From Elusimicrobiales bacterium (GTDB lineage Bacteria > Elusimicrobiota > Elusimicrobia > Elusimicrobiales > UBA9959): a DNA stretch of 52,991 bases. The stretch lies in the NCBI GenBank assembly GCA_024681855.1, contig JAILAB010000069.1:1-52991 (forward strand). Direction: 5' to 3'. The notes beneath the pieces are model-generated. The model worked only from the letters and a program-made list of their open reading frames with translations, made no database searches and was not told where the DNA came from. Positions 16,749 to 26,015 of this stretch are shown here, piece by piece. Numbering within the stretch: the first letter of the stretch is position 1; each line of letters opens with the position of its first letter. The position numbers were made by a program, and so were the translations under genes.

Positions 16749-17360
16749 TTAAAGATCTTTTGAAAAAAGATCTGACAAATATTTATTGCGGCACATGCGC
16801 AGCATTTCGGTTTCAGTTATTTTAATCACATCTGAAATGGCTGCGTCAAGGCTGTCATTAATAACTAGGTAATCAAAAAGATGAGCCTGCTTCATTTCTT
16901 CGCGAGCCGTGTTCATTCTAACTTTCATGCCTTCTGCGGATTCTCCTCGCAACTCAAGGCGTTTTTTTAATATTTTGGGGCTGGGGGGAATGATGAAAAT
17001 AGTAACGGCATCATCAAAAATCTTTCTTATGGAGGCAGCTCCTTTCACATCAATAGTCATTACAGGTATTTTGCCAGAATCCATAACATCTTTTACGGAT
17101 TTTACTGGCGTGCCATAGTAATTGCCATGAACTTCCGCCCATTCCAAAAGCTTCCCGTCTTTGCGAAGACTTAGAAACTCATCTTTAGATACGAAATAAT
17201 AGTCTTTCCCATTAATTTCACCCGGCCTTGGAGCCCTTGTTGTACAGGTAATGCTAAAGCCAAATCTGGAATCTTTGAGAAGACCGTCGCGCACGGCCGT
17301 TTTCCCTCCGCCGGACGGCGCGGACAAAACCAATGGGAAAACAGCCATGCGCTTTGTCAT
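16749..17360 (-). CDS. gmk: Guanylate kinase
   Basis: Guanylate kinase phosphorylates GMP to GDP with ATP. The 203-residue protein has the normal family length. Visible parts are the P-loop SAPSGGGKT (residues 13-21), the GMP-binding TCTTRAPRPGEINGKDYYF region, the EWAEVHGNYYGTP motif, IDVKGAASIR (usually DIDVQGA), and the lid segment RLELRGES. The start is an ATG behind AGGA, 12 bases after the ppdK stop. It is followed by the rpoZ-like gene, a common arrangement across bacteria. Confidence 0.97.
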   Translation of the reverse strand: MTKRMAVFPLVLSAPSGGGKTAVRDGLLKDSRFGFSITCTTRAPRPGEINGKDYYFVSKDEFLSLRKDGKLLEWAEVHGNYYGTPVKSVKDVMDSGKIPVMTIDVKGAASIRKIFDDAVTIFIIPPSPKILKKRLELRGESAEGMKVRMNTAREEMKQAHLFDYLVINDSLDAAISDVIKITETEMLRMCRNKYLSDLFSKDL

Positions 17361-17372
17361 TTTGTTTTTCCT

Positions 17373-20105
17373 TTAAGCCTGCTTGCGCGGATTTCTTATC
17401 TGCGCCTGTGCTGCGGCCAGTATTGCTATTGGCACACGGAACGGTGAGCAGGAAACATAGGTCAGGCCTGCGCGGTGGCAGAAATCCACTGAATCCGGGT
17501 CTCCGCCATGCTCGCCGCAGATGCCGATCTTCATTCCGGGGCGTGTCTTCCTGCCTCTTTCCACGGCAATCTTTATAAGTTCGCCGACGGCAGTCTGATC
17601 CAGGCTCTGGAACGGATCGCATGGCAGTATTCCGTTTTCAACATAATGCTTGATGAATGCGCCGGAATCGTCGCGGGAATAGCCGTAGGTCATCTGCGTA
17701 AGGTCATTTGTTCCGAAGGAGAAGAATTCCATTGTCTCGGCAAGCTTGTCAGCCGTGAGCGCAGCGCGGGGAATTTCAATCATCGTGCCTACGCTGTAAG
17801 GAACTTCTATTCCTGTTTCCTTCTTCACTTCCGCATATACGCGGTCAATGACAGCTTTCTGGTCCTTGGTCTCATTGCTGTCAGAAACAACAGGAATCAT
17901 AATGTCAGGATAAACTTCTTCGCCTTCCTTTATGAGTTCGGCTGCGGCCTCAAATATGGCTTTGGCCTGTGTCTCAGTTATTTCCGGATAGGTAACGCCG
18001 AGTCTTGCGCCGCGGTGTCCCATCATCGGGTTGGCTTCGTGAAGCTCTTCCGCACGGGCATTGAGCTGCTCGTAGGTTATGCCGAGGGCTTTTGCAAGTT
18101 CCTTGCGTTTTTCCTCGCCGTTGGGAACGAATTCATGCAGAGGAGGATCCATAAGACGTATGGTCACATGGAAACCCTTGAATATGCGGAGAGTGTTCTT
18201 GAAGGCGTTTTTCATGTCCGGGAACAGCTCTTTCAGGGCTGCCTTGCGTGCTTCTGTGCCTTCGGAGACAATCATCTTGCGCAGCTTGAACAGCGGTTCT
18301 TCCGCACCTTTGCCGTAGAACATGTGTTCGCAGCGGAACAGGCCAACGCCTTCAGCTCCGAATTTGCGGGCATTTTCCGCATCTTCGTGGGTATCGGCAT
18401 TTGTCCACACTTTAAGCGCGCGGACGCTGTTGCACAGTGCGAGGAATTCCGTGAGTGTCTCGCTGGCTTCGCGGGCAACTGGAAGTTTGCCTTCGTATAT
18501 AAGGCCTTTTGAGCCGTTCAGTGAAATCCAGTCAAATTCCTTGAATGTCTTTCCGGCAAGCGTCATTGTCTTTTTGGCAAGGTCAATTTCTATTCCTGCA
18601 CAGCCAACGACGCAGCATTTGCCCCAGCCACGGGCAACGAGTGCTGCGTGAGAGGTCATTCCGCCTCTTGCAGTGAGTACGGCCTCGGATGCCCTCATTC
18701 CCTCAATATCTTCGGGGTTTGTTTCCTCGCGGCAGAGTATGACGGTCTTGCCTGCTTTCTTCGCAGCTATCGCATCCGCAGAAGTGAAAACGATCATTCC
18801 TGTCGCTCCGCCAGGGCCTGCGGGAAGTCCTTTTCCAAGAACCTTGCTGTTCTTTTCGGCCTTAGTATCAAGCACGGGGTGCAGCAGTTCATCAAGCTGT
18901 GCAGGTGTCACGCGCATAAGTACTTCTTCCTTAGCAGCAAGGCCTTCCTTGTACATATCAAGAGCCATCTTTACTGCCGCCGGGCCATTTCTCTTGCCTA
19001 CGCGGCACTGAAGCATATAGAGTTTGCCGTCTTCAATGGTAAATTCAATGTCAAGCATGTCCCTGTAATGCTTTTCCAGCTTCTGCCTTATTTCGGCAAG
19101 CTGCGTATAGCACTGGGGCATAAGTTCCTGGAGGGTTTTCATTCCTTTGGAATGTTCGCTCTTGCTCTCCTCGTTTATCGGATTGGGAGTGCGTATGCCG
19201 GCAACCACGTCTTCGCCCTGCGCATTGACAAGGAATTCTCCGTAGAATCGGTTCTCGCCTGTGCCCGGGTCACGGGTGAATGCCACGCCGGTGGCACAGT
19301 TATCGCCCATGTTTCCGAATGCCATGCTCTGCACGTTTACGGCTGTGCCCCATTCTTCGGGGATGCCTTCAATCTTGCGGTATGCCACTGCGCGTTTTCC
19401 ATTCCAGGAAGCGAACACCGCTCCGATTGAACCCCAGAGCTGGTCCATGTGATTGTCCGGGAATTCTTTTCCAAGAACTTCCTTCACTTTTGCCTTGAAC
19501 TGTACTGTAAGTTCTTTAAGATCTTCTGCGGTAAGTTCCGTGTCGGATTTTACCTTGCGGGCCTCTTTCATTGCGTCCATCAGCCTTTCAAGCTGGCGGC
19601 GTATGCCCATGTCATCTTTCGGCTCTATGCCTGCGGCTTTTTCCATAACCACGTCAGCATACATCATTATGAGACGGCGATATGCGTCATATACGAAACG
19701 CGGATTGTTTGTTTTCTCTATAAGGCCGGGAATTGTGTCGCTTGTGAGGCCGACATTCAGAATTGTTTCCATCATGCCTGGCATGGATTTGCGCGCACCT
19801 GAGCGCACGGAAACCAGAAGAGGATTCTTTTTGTCGCCGAATTTCTTGCCGGTAAGTTCTTCCATTTTGGCAAGATTTTTGTTCACGCCTTCGGCAAGAT
19901 CCGCGGGATATGTGCGGTTGTTTGCCCAGTAATATGTGCAGATTTCAGTTGTTATGGTGAATCCGGGGGGGATTGGCAGCTGCAGATCCGGGTGTCCGGC
20001 CATTTCCGCCAGGTTTGCGCCTTTGCCGCCGAGCAGATTCTTCATTGATTCTTTTCCGTCGGCTTTTCCGCCGCCGAAGAAATAAATTGTCTTGTTTTCA
20101 GCCAT
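17373..20105 (-). CDS. ppdK: Pyruvate, phosphate dikinase
   Basis: This 910-residue enzyme interconverts pyruvate, ATP and phosphate with PEP, AMP and diphosphate. In anaerobes it often runs in the glycolytic direction or supplies PEP. Domains in order: ATP-grasp (residues 1-about 340), the swivelling phosphohistidine domain with catalytic His486 in GGMTSHAALVARG, and the C-terminal PEP/pyruvate barrel with the acid cysteine Cys863 in GICGEHGGD. FGTNDLTQMTYG is present. AAGGAG precedes the ATG. The gene favours C/G-ending codons more than its downstream neighbours, as expected for a highly expressed gene. PEP made here could feed the PTS encoded further along. Confidence 0.98.
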   Translation of the reverse strand: MAENKTIYFFGGGKADGKESMKNLLGGKGANLAEMAGHPDLQLPIPPGFTITTEICTYYWANNRTYPADLAEGVNKNLAKMEELTGKKFGDKKNPLLVSVRSGARKSMPGMMETILNVGLTSDTIPGLIEKTNNPRFVYDAYRRLIMMYADVVMEKAAGIEPKDDMGIRRQLERLMDAMKEARKVKSDTELTAEDLKELTVQFKAKVKEVLGKEFPDNHMDQLWGSIGAVFASWNGKRAVAYRKIEGIPEEWGTAVNVQSMAFGNMGDNCATGVAFTRDPGTGENRFYGEFLVNAQGEDVVAGIRTPNPINEESKSEHSKGMKTLQELMPQCYTQLAEIRQKLEKHYRDMLDIEFTIEDGKLYMLQCRVGKRNGPAAVKMALDMYKEGLAAKEEVLMRVTPAQLDELLHPVLDTKAEKNSKVLGKGLPAGPGGATGMIVFTSADAIAAKKAGKTVILCREETNPEDIEGMRASEAVLTARGGMTSHAALVARGWGKCCVVGCAGIEIDLAKKTMTLAGKTFKEFDWISLNGSKGLIYEGKLPVAREASETLTEFLALCNSVRALKVWTNADTHEDAENARKFGAEGVGLFRCEHMFYGKGAEEPLFKLRKMIVSEGTEARKAALKELFPDMKNAFKNTLRIFKGFHVTIRLMDPPLHEFVPNGEEKRKELAKALGITYEQLNARAEELHEANPMMGHRGARLGVTYPEITETQAKAIFEAAAELIKEGEEVYPDIMIPVVSDSNETKDQKAVIDRVYAEVKKETGIEVPYSVGTMIEIPRAALTADKLAETMEFFSFGTNDLTQMTYGYSRDDSGAFIKHYVENGILPCDPFQSLDQTAVGELIKIAVERGRKTRPGMKIGICGEHGGDPDSVDFCHRAGLTYVSCSPFRVPIAILAAAQAQIRNPRKQA

Positions 20106-20497
20106 GTCAGGCTCCTTTTTAGGATTTTGTCTTCCTGCCTTTTTTCAGGCGGCACAAAGCATAAAGCCAGTGCTTTTCAGGAAGGCATAAAATAATATTA
20201 CAAAATAAAAAATACATACCGCAAACAGGACACACGGCAAAAGGAAATATCTTCCGGCAGCACAGGCAGAACCATGTACTGCATGGTTTTATGAACAGTG
20301 CGGAATAACCGCATTTTCCCGGGTTGCGGTACCATTACAATACCAGCCTGTATTCCGCAGCCAGCCATTGCAATATTGTGTATATTGGTATTCCGTAATT
20401 CCGGGCGCTTTTTTTTTCTTAAATAATAAAGTATACTGTTTTAAATACTTAAATTAGTTTCAAAAAAATTTAACGAAACTGAATATTGAGAGGATTT
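20106..20497. other. Divergent intergenic region with clustered hairpins
   Basis: This 392-base gap separates ppdK and the ankyrin gene, which diverge. No gene is visible. It holds two strong short palindromes: AACCATG-TACTG-CATGGTT (20270-20288) and TGCGG-AATAA-CCGCA (20299-20313). Weaker inverted segments follow (GGTA/TACC, AATACCA/TGGTATT) up to about 20400. A TATACT near 20432 may be a -10 box for the ankyrin gene, and the AT-rich block near 20187-20218 may hold the ppdK promoter. Confidence 0.45.
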
Positions 20498-22774
20498 ATG
20501 ACAGACCAGAACCCAATTGAAAACAACCCCCAGGAAAATCAGCCGGATAATACCGCACAGGGAATAAATCTTACACCAGAATCTGTTCAGATGCCGGAAG
20601 ATAACACCGTTCCTCTGAATCCTGCGTTAAGTATTGAACCTCTGTCTGCTTCAGCTGCTCCGTCTGAAGAAAATGTGCAGAACACTGCGGGGGGAATTGT
20701 TCTGGAATCTGCTTTTGAAGCCTCTGAACAGCCTTCCGTGACACAGGATTTTACTCCTCAGAATGATATTTCATCAGACGGAATTTCTGTAAGTGCAGTA
20801 CCTCATACAGACATACCTGTTTTAAATCCATTTGATGGAATGACCGGGGAGGATAGCCAGAATACTGAAATGACAGGTATTACGCAGCCGGAAGAATCTG
20901 CGCTGGCAACAGATAATTCTGCCACGGCAGCATCGTCCGCGCCCGATGCTTTCGCTGACCTTTATAATGTTTCCGCCACACAGCCATCTGATACACAGGC
21001 ACCTTCTATCAGTCCGGAATCAGAAGAAAATATATCAAATGCCAGACAGGCCCAGGCACAGCCGGAAACTTCCGCAGCATCTGCTGATGCTTTCGCTGAT
21101 CTTTATTCAGATGCCGGTGTTTCCGGTTCTGCAACAGCCACGGACAATGAACAGGCTGCTCCGGCGCCTGAATTTCAGCCTGCTTTTGAAATGCCTGCCA
21201 ATACAGAAACAGACAATACAGCGATTGCTGAAGGAACATCATTCCCGGAAACATTCACACCTGATCACGGATTTTCTTTTGATGGACAGGAATCGTCTAT
21301 AAATGAAACATCCGCTGAAACCACACAGGCAGAAGAAAACAGTATGGAATTCTTATCTGCCGGACTCCAGGAAACACAGCCTGAAAACACAAATCAGGAA
21401 CCGGTTCTTAACGAACCGCAGCCGGAGGAACCTGTAAATTCAACAGAAAACGCTGTATTCTCCGCAGAACCTGTAAATGAAGACAATAACACAAATGCTG
21501 ATACCGTAGAGGCTGGCATTTCCATAAGCACACCTGAAATTTCTTCTGAAAATACTGAAAATATCACTTTTGATCCTGTACCTGAAAACAATAATATGGC
21601 AGGTGAAACAACCGGAACAGAACCTGCTGCAGATGTTTCCGTAAATCCGGTTAAAAATCCGGAAGAACAGAATATTGCAGCAGAAACTATTCCGGCACAG
21701 GAAAACGCTGAACCGGAACCAAAACCGGAAGTTCCTGCACAGGAAACACATGAATCAGTCCCAATGCCGGAACAGCAGGAAAAAGAAGAAAAACCTGAGG
21801 AACCGGTTGCTGAAGTACAGCCTAAAACGGAAACAAAAGTGTCTGAAGCTGTGGTTTCTGCCGCCGCTGCCGCAGGAATTATTGCCTCAGCCAGCTCTTC
21901 AAAACAGGAAGAAAAAGAAGCAGGCAATGCCGATACTCCAAAAGAGGAATCTGCCTCAACAAAAGAAGAAAAATCTTCTGCTTCCAGCTATATAGTGCCG
22001 GTTATTGCAATACTGATAACTGCTGTTTTCTTCTTTTTCCTTGGCAAAAAATCTGCGAATCTTGAACATCAGCTAAAATCTGCTCAGCCTGTTTCCATTC
22101 CGGCTGAAGAGAACATATCTTCTGAAGAAAAGCCTATTGATGAAACATCTGTTGAAAACAATGAACAGCAATCAGAGATTTCAGCAGAGAATACAGAGGA
22201 AAATTCCAGTCTTGATGAACAGGCAGCCAATCAAGATATGGAGGGAGAACAAATCAAGACTGAACAAATATCTTCTTCTGACAATAAATTATGGAATAAA
22301 AGGAAATATGATCCAGAAGAGCTTAAGTTATTAAAAACAATGTATCAAGATATGTTCTCTTCCGAACAAAATATAACTCCTCTTCATTTTTATATTCAAG
22401 AAAATAATATAGAAATAGTAGAAGATATTTTAGCTTCAAAAGCAGTTGATCCTAATGCAGCTATTCAAAATGGATTAACTCCTCTTTTGCTTGCAGTAGA
22501 AATGCAAACAATAGACATATGTTCATTATTAATCGCTTACGGAGCTAATATCAACTATATCACAGAAAAATACACTTCTCCATTGATAATAGCAATAGCT
22601 GTAAACAACAAAGATATAGTTAATCTGCTTTTAGAAAATGGAGCTGATCCGCTTCTAAAATTTGAACTGAATGGAAGGGTATTAACTCCATTGGAAGCAG
22701 CAAAGAGCAAAAACAATCCTGAGATCATTAAAATGATTGAGGATAAAATAAAAGAGAAAAATAATAAAAAATAA
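20498..22774 (+). CDS. Acidic membrane protein with C-terminal ankyrin repeats
   Basis: The 758-residue protein has three parts. Residues 1-495 are a disordered, Pro/Glu/Ala/Thr-rich acidic stretch with two DAFADLY motifs and many QPE/PEE-type repeats. One membrane helix follows (about 498-520, YIVPVIAILITAVFFFFLG). After another acidic linker come three to four ankyrin repeats (about 620-755: TPLHFYIQENNIEIVEDIL, TPLLLAVEM, SPLIIAIAVNNKDIVNLLLENGADP). Ankyrin repeats bind proteins. I use the ATG at 20498 behind GAGAGGA, not the upstream TTG. Glutamine codons are all CAG up to about nt 22165 and almost all CAA after about 22230, as if the ankyrin end has a different origin. A bidirectional terminator follows. 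Confidence 0.85.
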   Translation: MTDQNPIENNPQENQPDNTAQGINLTPESVQMPEDNTVPLNPALSIEPLSASAAPSEENVQNTAGGIVLESAFEASEQPSVTQDFTPQNDISSDGISVSAVPHTDIPVLNPFDGMTGEDSQNTEMTGITQPEESALATDNSATAASSAPDAFADLYNVSATQPSDTQAPSISPESEENISNARQAQAQPETSAASADAFADLYSDAGVSGSATATDNEQAAPAPEFQPAFEMPANTETDNTAIAEGTSFPETFTPDHGFSFDGQESSINETSAETTQAEENSMEFLSAGLQETQPENTNQEPVLNEPQPEEPVNSTENAVFSAEPVNEDNNTNADTVEAGISISTPEISSENTENITFDPVPENNNMAGETTGTEPAADVSVNPVKNPEEQNIAAETIPAQENAEPEPKPEVPAQETHESVPMPEQQEKEEKPEEPVAEVQPKTETKVSEAVVSAAAAAGIIASASSSKQEEKEAGNADTPKEESASTKEEKSSASSYIVPVIAILITAVFFFFLGKKSANLEHQLKSAQPVSIPAEENISSEEKPIDETSVENNEQQSEISAENTEENSSLDEQAANQDMEGEQIKTEQISSSDNKLWNKRKYDPEELKLLKTMYQDMFSSEQNITPLHFYIQENNIEIVEDILASKAVDPNAAIQNGLTPLLLAVEMQTIDICSLLIAYGANINYITEKYTSPLIIAIAVNNKDIVNLLLENGADPLLKFELNGRVLTPLEAAKSKNNPEIIKMIEDKIKEKNNKK

Positions 22775-22798
22775 TATTAATGTTGTTTGTTATTTAAT

Positions 22799-22829
22799 AA
22801 AAAAGCCCGTTAAAAAAACGGGCTTTTTT
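22799..22829. terminator. Bidirectional rho-independent terminator
   Basis: GCCCGT and ACGGGC form the core stem with a TAAAAAA loop, and six flanking A-T pairs extend it. The plus-strand copy ends in TTTTTT, and the minus-strand copy also ends in a T run. It lies between the converging ankyrin and oligopeptidase genes and can serve both. Confidence 0.92.
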
Positions 22830-22846
22830 ATAATTAACCAGGCAAT

Positions 22847-24952
22847 TTACTTATCTATTCCTTCTAAATTAAGAACAAAAGCAAATTGCGAAGCACGCTG
22901 CTCAAGAGAGTCAAATCTTCCTGACTTTCCTCCATGCCCTGATGACATTTCTGTTTCAAAGATTATAATATTCTTATCTGTCTTCATATCCCTAAGTTTT
23001 GCAGTCCACTTAGCAGGTTCCCAATATTGCACTTGGGAATCATTCAATCCAGTAGTAATATACATATTAGGATAAAGCTGCGCCTTAACATTATCATATG
23101 GAGAGTATGAAAGAATATAATCAAAATATTTCTTTTGCGCAGGATTGCCCCATTCATCATATTCAGCAGTAGTCAGCGGCAGCTTATCATCAAGCATGGT
23201 TGTAACAACGTCAACAAATGGGACATCTGCAATTATGCCATTATAAAGATGAGGAGCTTCATTAGCTATAGCTCCCATAAGCAGCCCTCCGGCAGAGCCT
23301 CCTTCCGCATACACATGTTTTGCAGAAGTATAGCCATTGTCTATAAACCATTTTGTGATATCAATGAAATCATTGAATGTGTTCTTTTTTTTCAGCAGTT
23401 TGCCATTGTCATACCATGGCCGGCCCATTTCAGACCCGCCGCGAACATGAGCTATGGCATATATGAAACCTCTATCCAGCAAGGTAAGCCGGGAAGAAGA
23501 AAAATAAGGCTCGGAGCTATAACCATATGAGCCATAAGCATACTGGTATAATGGATTTTTGCCAGACTTAAGGTTTATGCCTTTTTTATAAACAATTGTT
23601 ACTGGCAGTTTTTGTCCATCTCTTGAAGGTATCCATAGCCTTTCTGAAATATAATTCTCTGGCTTGAATCCGCCTAGGACTTCCTGCTGTTTGCGCAGGA
23701 ATATTTCCTTAGTGTCCATATTCATGTCATATATGGACTCCGGCCTTGTCATGGATTCATATTCCATGCGAAGGAAAACAGTATTATACTCATAGTTATC
23801 GCCAATTCCAGCTATGTATGCCTTGTCAGGAAAATCCACATAATAGCTTTTTTTGCTTTTGCGGTTTACTATCTTTATGCGGCTTTGGGCATCTTTTTTC
23901 TCCTCCAAGACAATATGATCCTCAAAAGCTTCCGCATTTTCCAGCAGGGAATCCTTATCTGCCGGAATATAATCTTTCCAATTTTCCAGCAAGGTGGATT
24001 TAAGCGAACATTCAGAAAGCTTGAAGTTAACAGCTCCTTTGTTATGCAAAATGAAGAATCTGTCTCCTCCATCTATAACATCATATTCAAGCCCTGTCTT
24101 TCTCGGCTGAAATATCTTTATTTCTCCAAGAGGATTTTTTGATTCTATAAGCCTATACTCCGTTGTGAGAGTTGAGCCTGAGCGTATAAAAATATATTTG
24201 CCAGAATCAGACCTGGATACCGATATGTCAAATGTTTCATCAGGCTCAAAATAAAGCTCTTTATCCTGTTCATTTCCTAAAACATGGGCAATTGCTCTTT
24301 CCCAACGCAATGTATCAGGATTCTGCTTCACATAAACAAGGGTTTTATTGTCAAGAGCCCAAGCCATGTCTCCTGTAGAATTGCTTATTTTTTCTTTTAA
24401 TATTTCTCCGTTTGAAAGATCTTTAAAATAAATATCATAAAAACGCCTTCCGCCAGAATCTACGGCAAAAGCTATCATCTTATGGTCTGGCCTTATTTCC
24501 GGGAACGGTACATGACAAAACTTTTTTCCTTTTGCTATGTCGTTTACATCAAGCAGAGTCTCCAGCTTTCCGCCGCCATCTTTATATCTTTTAAAAACAG
24601 GATATTCCCTGCCTTTTTCATAAGCAGCGAAATAATAATATTCGCCATACTTAAAAGGCACAGAGGAAATGTCTTTTTTCATTCTGCCTTTGATTTCTTT
24701 AAAAATTTTTTTTGAAAGCGGAGCATAAATTTTCAAGGCTTTTTTAGCATAAGCATTTTCTGCTTTCAGATAAGACATAACTTCATCGCTTTCCCTGTTT
24801 CTCATCCAATAATAATCGTCAGTCCTGGTTATGCCATGCTCTACAAGCGTTTTAGGATGTTTTGGAGCAGATGGCGGAACAGGGGCTGCCGCAATGATAG
24901 AAGGACAGAGAAAAAACAATGATGATGCAAATAAAATTGAATCAGCATTCAT
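22847..24952 (-). CDS. Oligopeptidase B-like S9 serine peptidase, exported
   Basis: This 701-residue member of the prolyl oligopeptidase family cuts short peptides, usually after Arg or Lys in the oligopeptidase B branch. An N-terminal signal-like segment (residues 5-22) suggests export to the periplasm. A seven-bladed propeller follows (about 70-420), then the alpha/beta-hydrolase domain. The catalytic triad is visible: Ser553 in GGSAGG, Asp638 in LNDSQV and His673 in SSGHGG. RGGSEMGRPWY and YDEWGNP are typical of oligopeptidase B. GGAGGA precedes the ATG. It points to peptide use as nutrient. The next gene upstream on the same strand is 31 bases away. Confidence 0.93.
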   Translation of the reverse strand: MNADSILFASSLFFLCPSIIAAAPVPPSAPKHPKTLVEHGITRTDDYYWMRNRESDEVMSYLKAENAYAKKALKIYAPLSKKIFKEIKGRMKKDISSVPFKYGEYYYFAAYEKGREYPVFKRYKDGGGKLETLLDVNDIAKGKKFCHVPFPEIRPDHKMIAFAVDSGGRRFYDIYFKDLSNGEILKEKISNSTGDMAWALDNKTLVYVKQNPDTLRWERAIAHVLGNEQDKELYFEPDETFDISVSRSDSGKYIFIRSGSTLTTEYRLIESKNPLGEIKIFQPRKTGLEYDVIDGGDRFFILHNKGAVNFKLSECSLKSTLLENWKDYIPADKDSLLENAEAFEDHIVLEEKKDAQSRIKIVNRKSKKSYYVDFPDKAYIAGIGDNYEYNTVFLRMEYESMTRPESIYDMNMDTKEIFLRKQQEVLGGFKPENYISERLWIPSRDGQKLPVTIVYKKGINLKSGKNPLYQYAYGSYGYSSEPYFSSSRLTLLDRGFIYAIAHVRGGSEMGRPWYDNGKLLKKKNTFNDFIDITKWFIDNGYTSAKHVYAEGGSAGGLLMGAIANEAPHLYNGIIADVPFVDVVTTMLDDKLPLTTAEYDEWGNPAQKKYFDYILSYSPYDNVKAQLYPNMYITTGLNDSQVQYWEPAKWTAKLRDMKTDKNIIIFETEMSSGHGGKSGRFDSLEQRASQFAFVLNLEGIDK

Positions 24953-24983
24953 AAAAAATATTCCTCCAAATTAAAAATTAAAA

Positions 24984-26006
24984 TTATTTATGAAGAGTTT
25001 TTTTCAAAAATTCCAATCGGCCTTTTATTTTGCCTTTATCAAGTTCATCACAGTCATTTACAATATCTTCAAGCATGGAAATAGTAAGCATGCGTTCTTC
25101 TTCAGACATTGAAACATTGCCTGCTGTATTTTTTCTTTTCTTCTGAGTTGTCTTTACAGCCTTAGCGGTTTTTGTTTTTTTCTCCAAGAATTTTTTTCTA
25201 AGGATGCTCATCCTGTCATTTTCTGTTTTTTCTTCAATAACAGAGCCAGAAACAGACTTTTTCTCTATTTTTTCTTTATCGCAGCTTACAGTTTCATTTT
25301 CTTTAGCTTTCTCATTTACTCCTGGGATTGAAAAAAGATATGTAAGGTCATTTTCGGGCATATTTTTATCGCTTTTTCCGGCCTCATTTTCAGGTTCAGG
25401 CAGGGAATCTTTAATGCCTTTATTTGGAACTGGTTCACTTTCCACGCCTTGCAAGGCATCGCCATCCGTCATTTCAGAATCATCTTCCTTGATATCGTTT
25501 TTATTAACTGCTCCGTTCTTTTCTTCATTCTGAACAAATGACTCGGAAGATTCCCCATCGGTCAAATTGTCTTCTGGCAATTCATCATCTTCCGTGGCAA
25601 TGTCAGATTTCTTCCCAAATGAAGAATCCGCATTCGGCATTACATAATAATCAGAGCTTTCCTCCCTGCGTATTTCCTCTAACATTTTATGCTCTGCCTC
25701 ATTATCATACCTGCTGTCATAATCGTGCCCGTTAAAATCTTTATTTGGCATGAAAAGCCTTGAAAACAGTCTGCGAATATCTTTCCATATTTTGCCAGGA
25801 ATTTCTTTTAATGCGGATGCTGTGCCTGAACTTTCTTCTTCACCATGCTTGCCAAGATGAAATGTAACAACAAAGGGATTGTCTTTATTGGCATAACTTG
25901 AAGAACGCTTGCCCAAAAAAGCTCTCAGAGCTAATATAAATGCCAGTATAATCGCGCATGCAAAGATTATCAGAATAATTGTAGAGAAAACCGATAATGA
26001 AAACAT
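24984..26006 (-). CDS. Membrane-anchored acidic hypothetical protein, 340 aa
   Basis: I do not recognise the family. One N-terminal membrane helix (residues 5-30) is followed by a short basic patch and a long acidic, low-complexity stretch (about 100-260). A Lys-rich segment (about 270-295) comes next, then a compact helical C-terminus (about 300-340, with MSEEERMLTISMLEDIVNDC). It may tether or space other proteins at the membrane; this is inference. GAGAGG precedes the ATG. The MBL-fold gene ends 9 bases before it, so the two form one unit. Confidence 0.75.
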   Translation of the reverse strand: MFSLSVFSTIILIIFACAIILAFILALRAFLGKRSSSYANKDNPFVVTFHLGKHGEEESSGTASALKEIPGKIWKDIRRLFSRLFMPNKDFNGHDYDSRYDNEAEHKMLEEIRREESSDYYVMPNADSSFGKKSDIATEDDELPEDNLTDGESSESFVQNEEKNGAVNKNDIKEDDSEMTDGDALQGVESEPVPNKGIKDSLPEPENEAGKSDKNMPENDLTYLFSIPGVNEKAKENETVSCDKEKIEKKSVSGSVIEEKTENDRMSILRKKFLEKKTKTAKAVKTTQKKRKNTAGNVSMSEEERMLTISMLEDIVNDCDELDKGKIKGRLEFLKKTLHK

Positions 26007-26015
26007 TTTAACCTC

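Noticed and set aside
17508-18512. Long plus-strand open frame (334 codons) opposite ppdK
   Set aside because: It is antisense to a conserved enzyme with all its motifs, has no ribosome-binding site, and its Cys/Phe/His-rich composition is typical of a mirror frame.
20486-20497. TTG start for the ankyrin protein
   Set aside because: A GAGAGGA ribosome-binding site lies inside this extension and is correctly spaced for the ATG at 20498.
21394-21927. Minus-strand Ser/Gly/Cys-rich frame opposite the acidic region of the ankyrin protein
   Set aside because: It arises from the repeated Glu/Pro/Ala codons on the other strand, and the composition is not protein-like.
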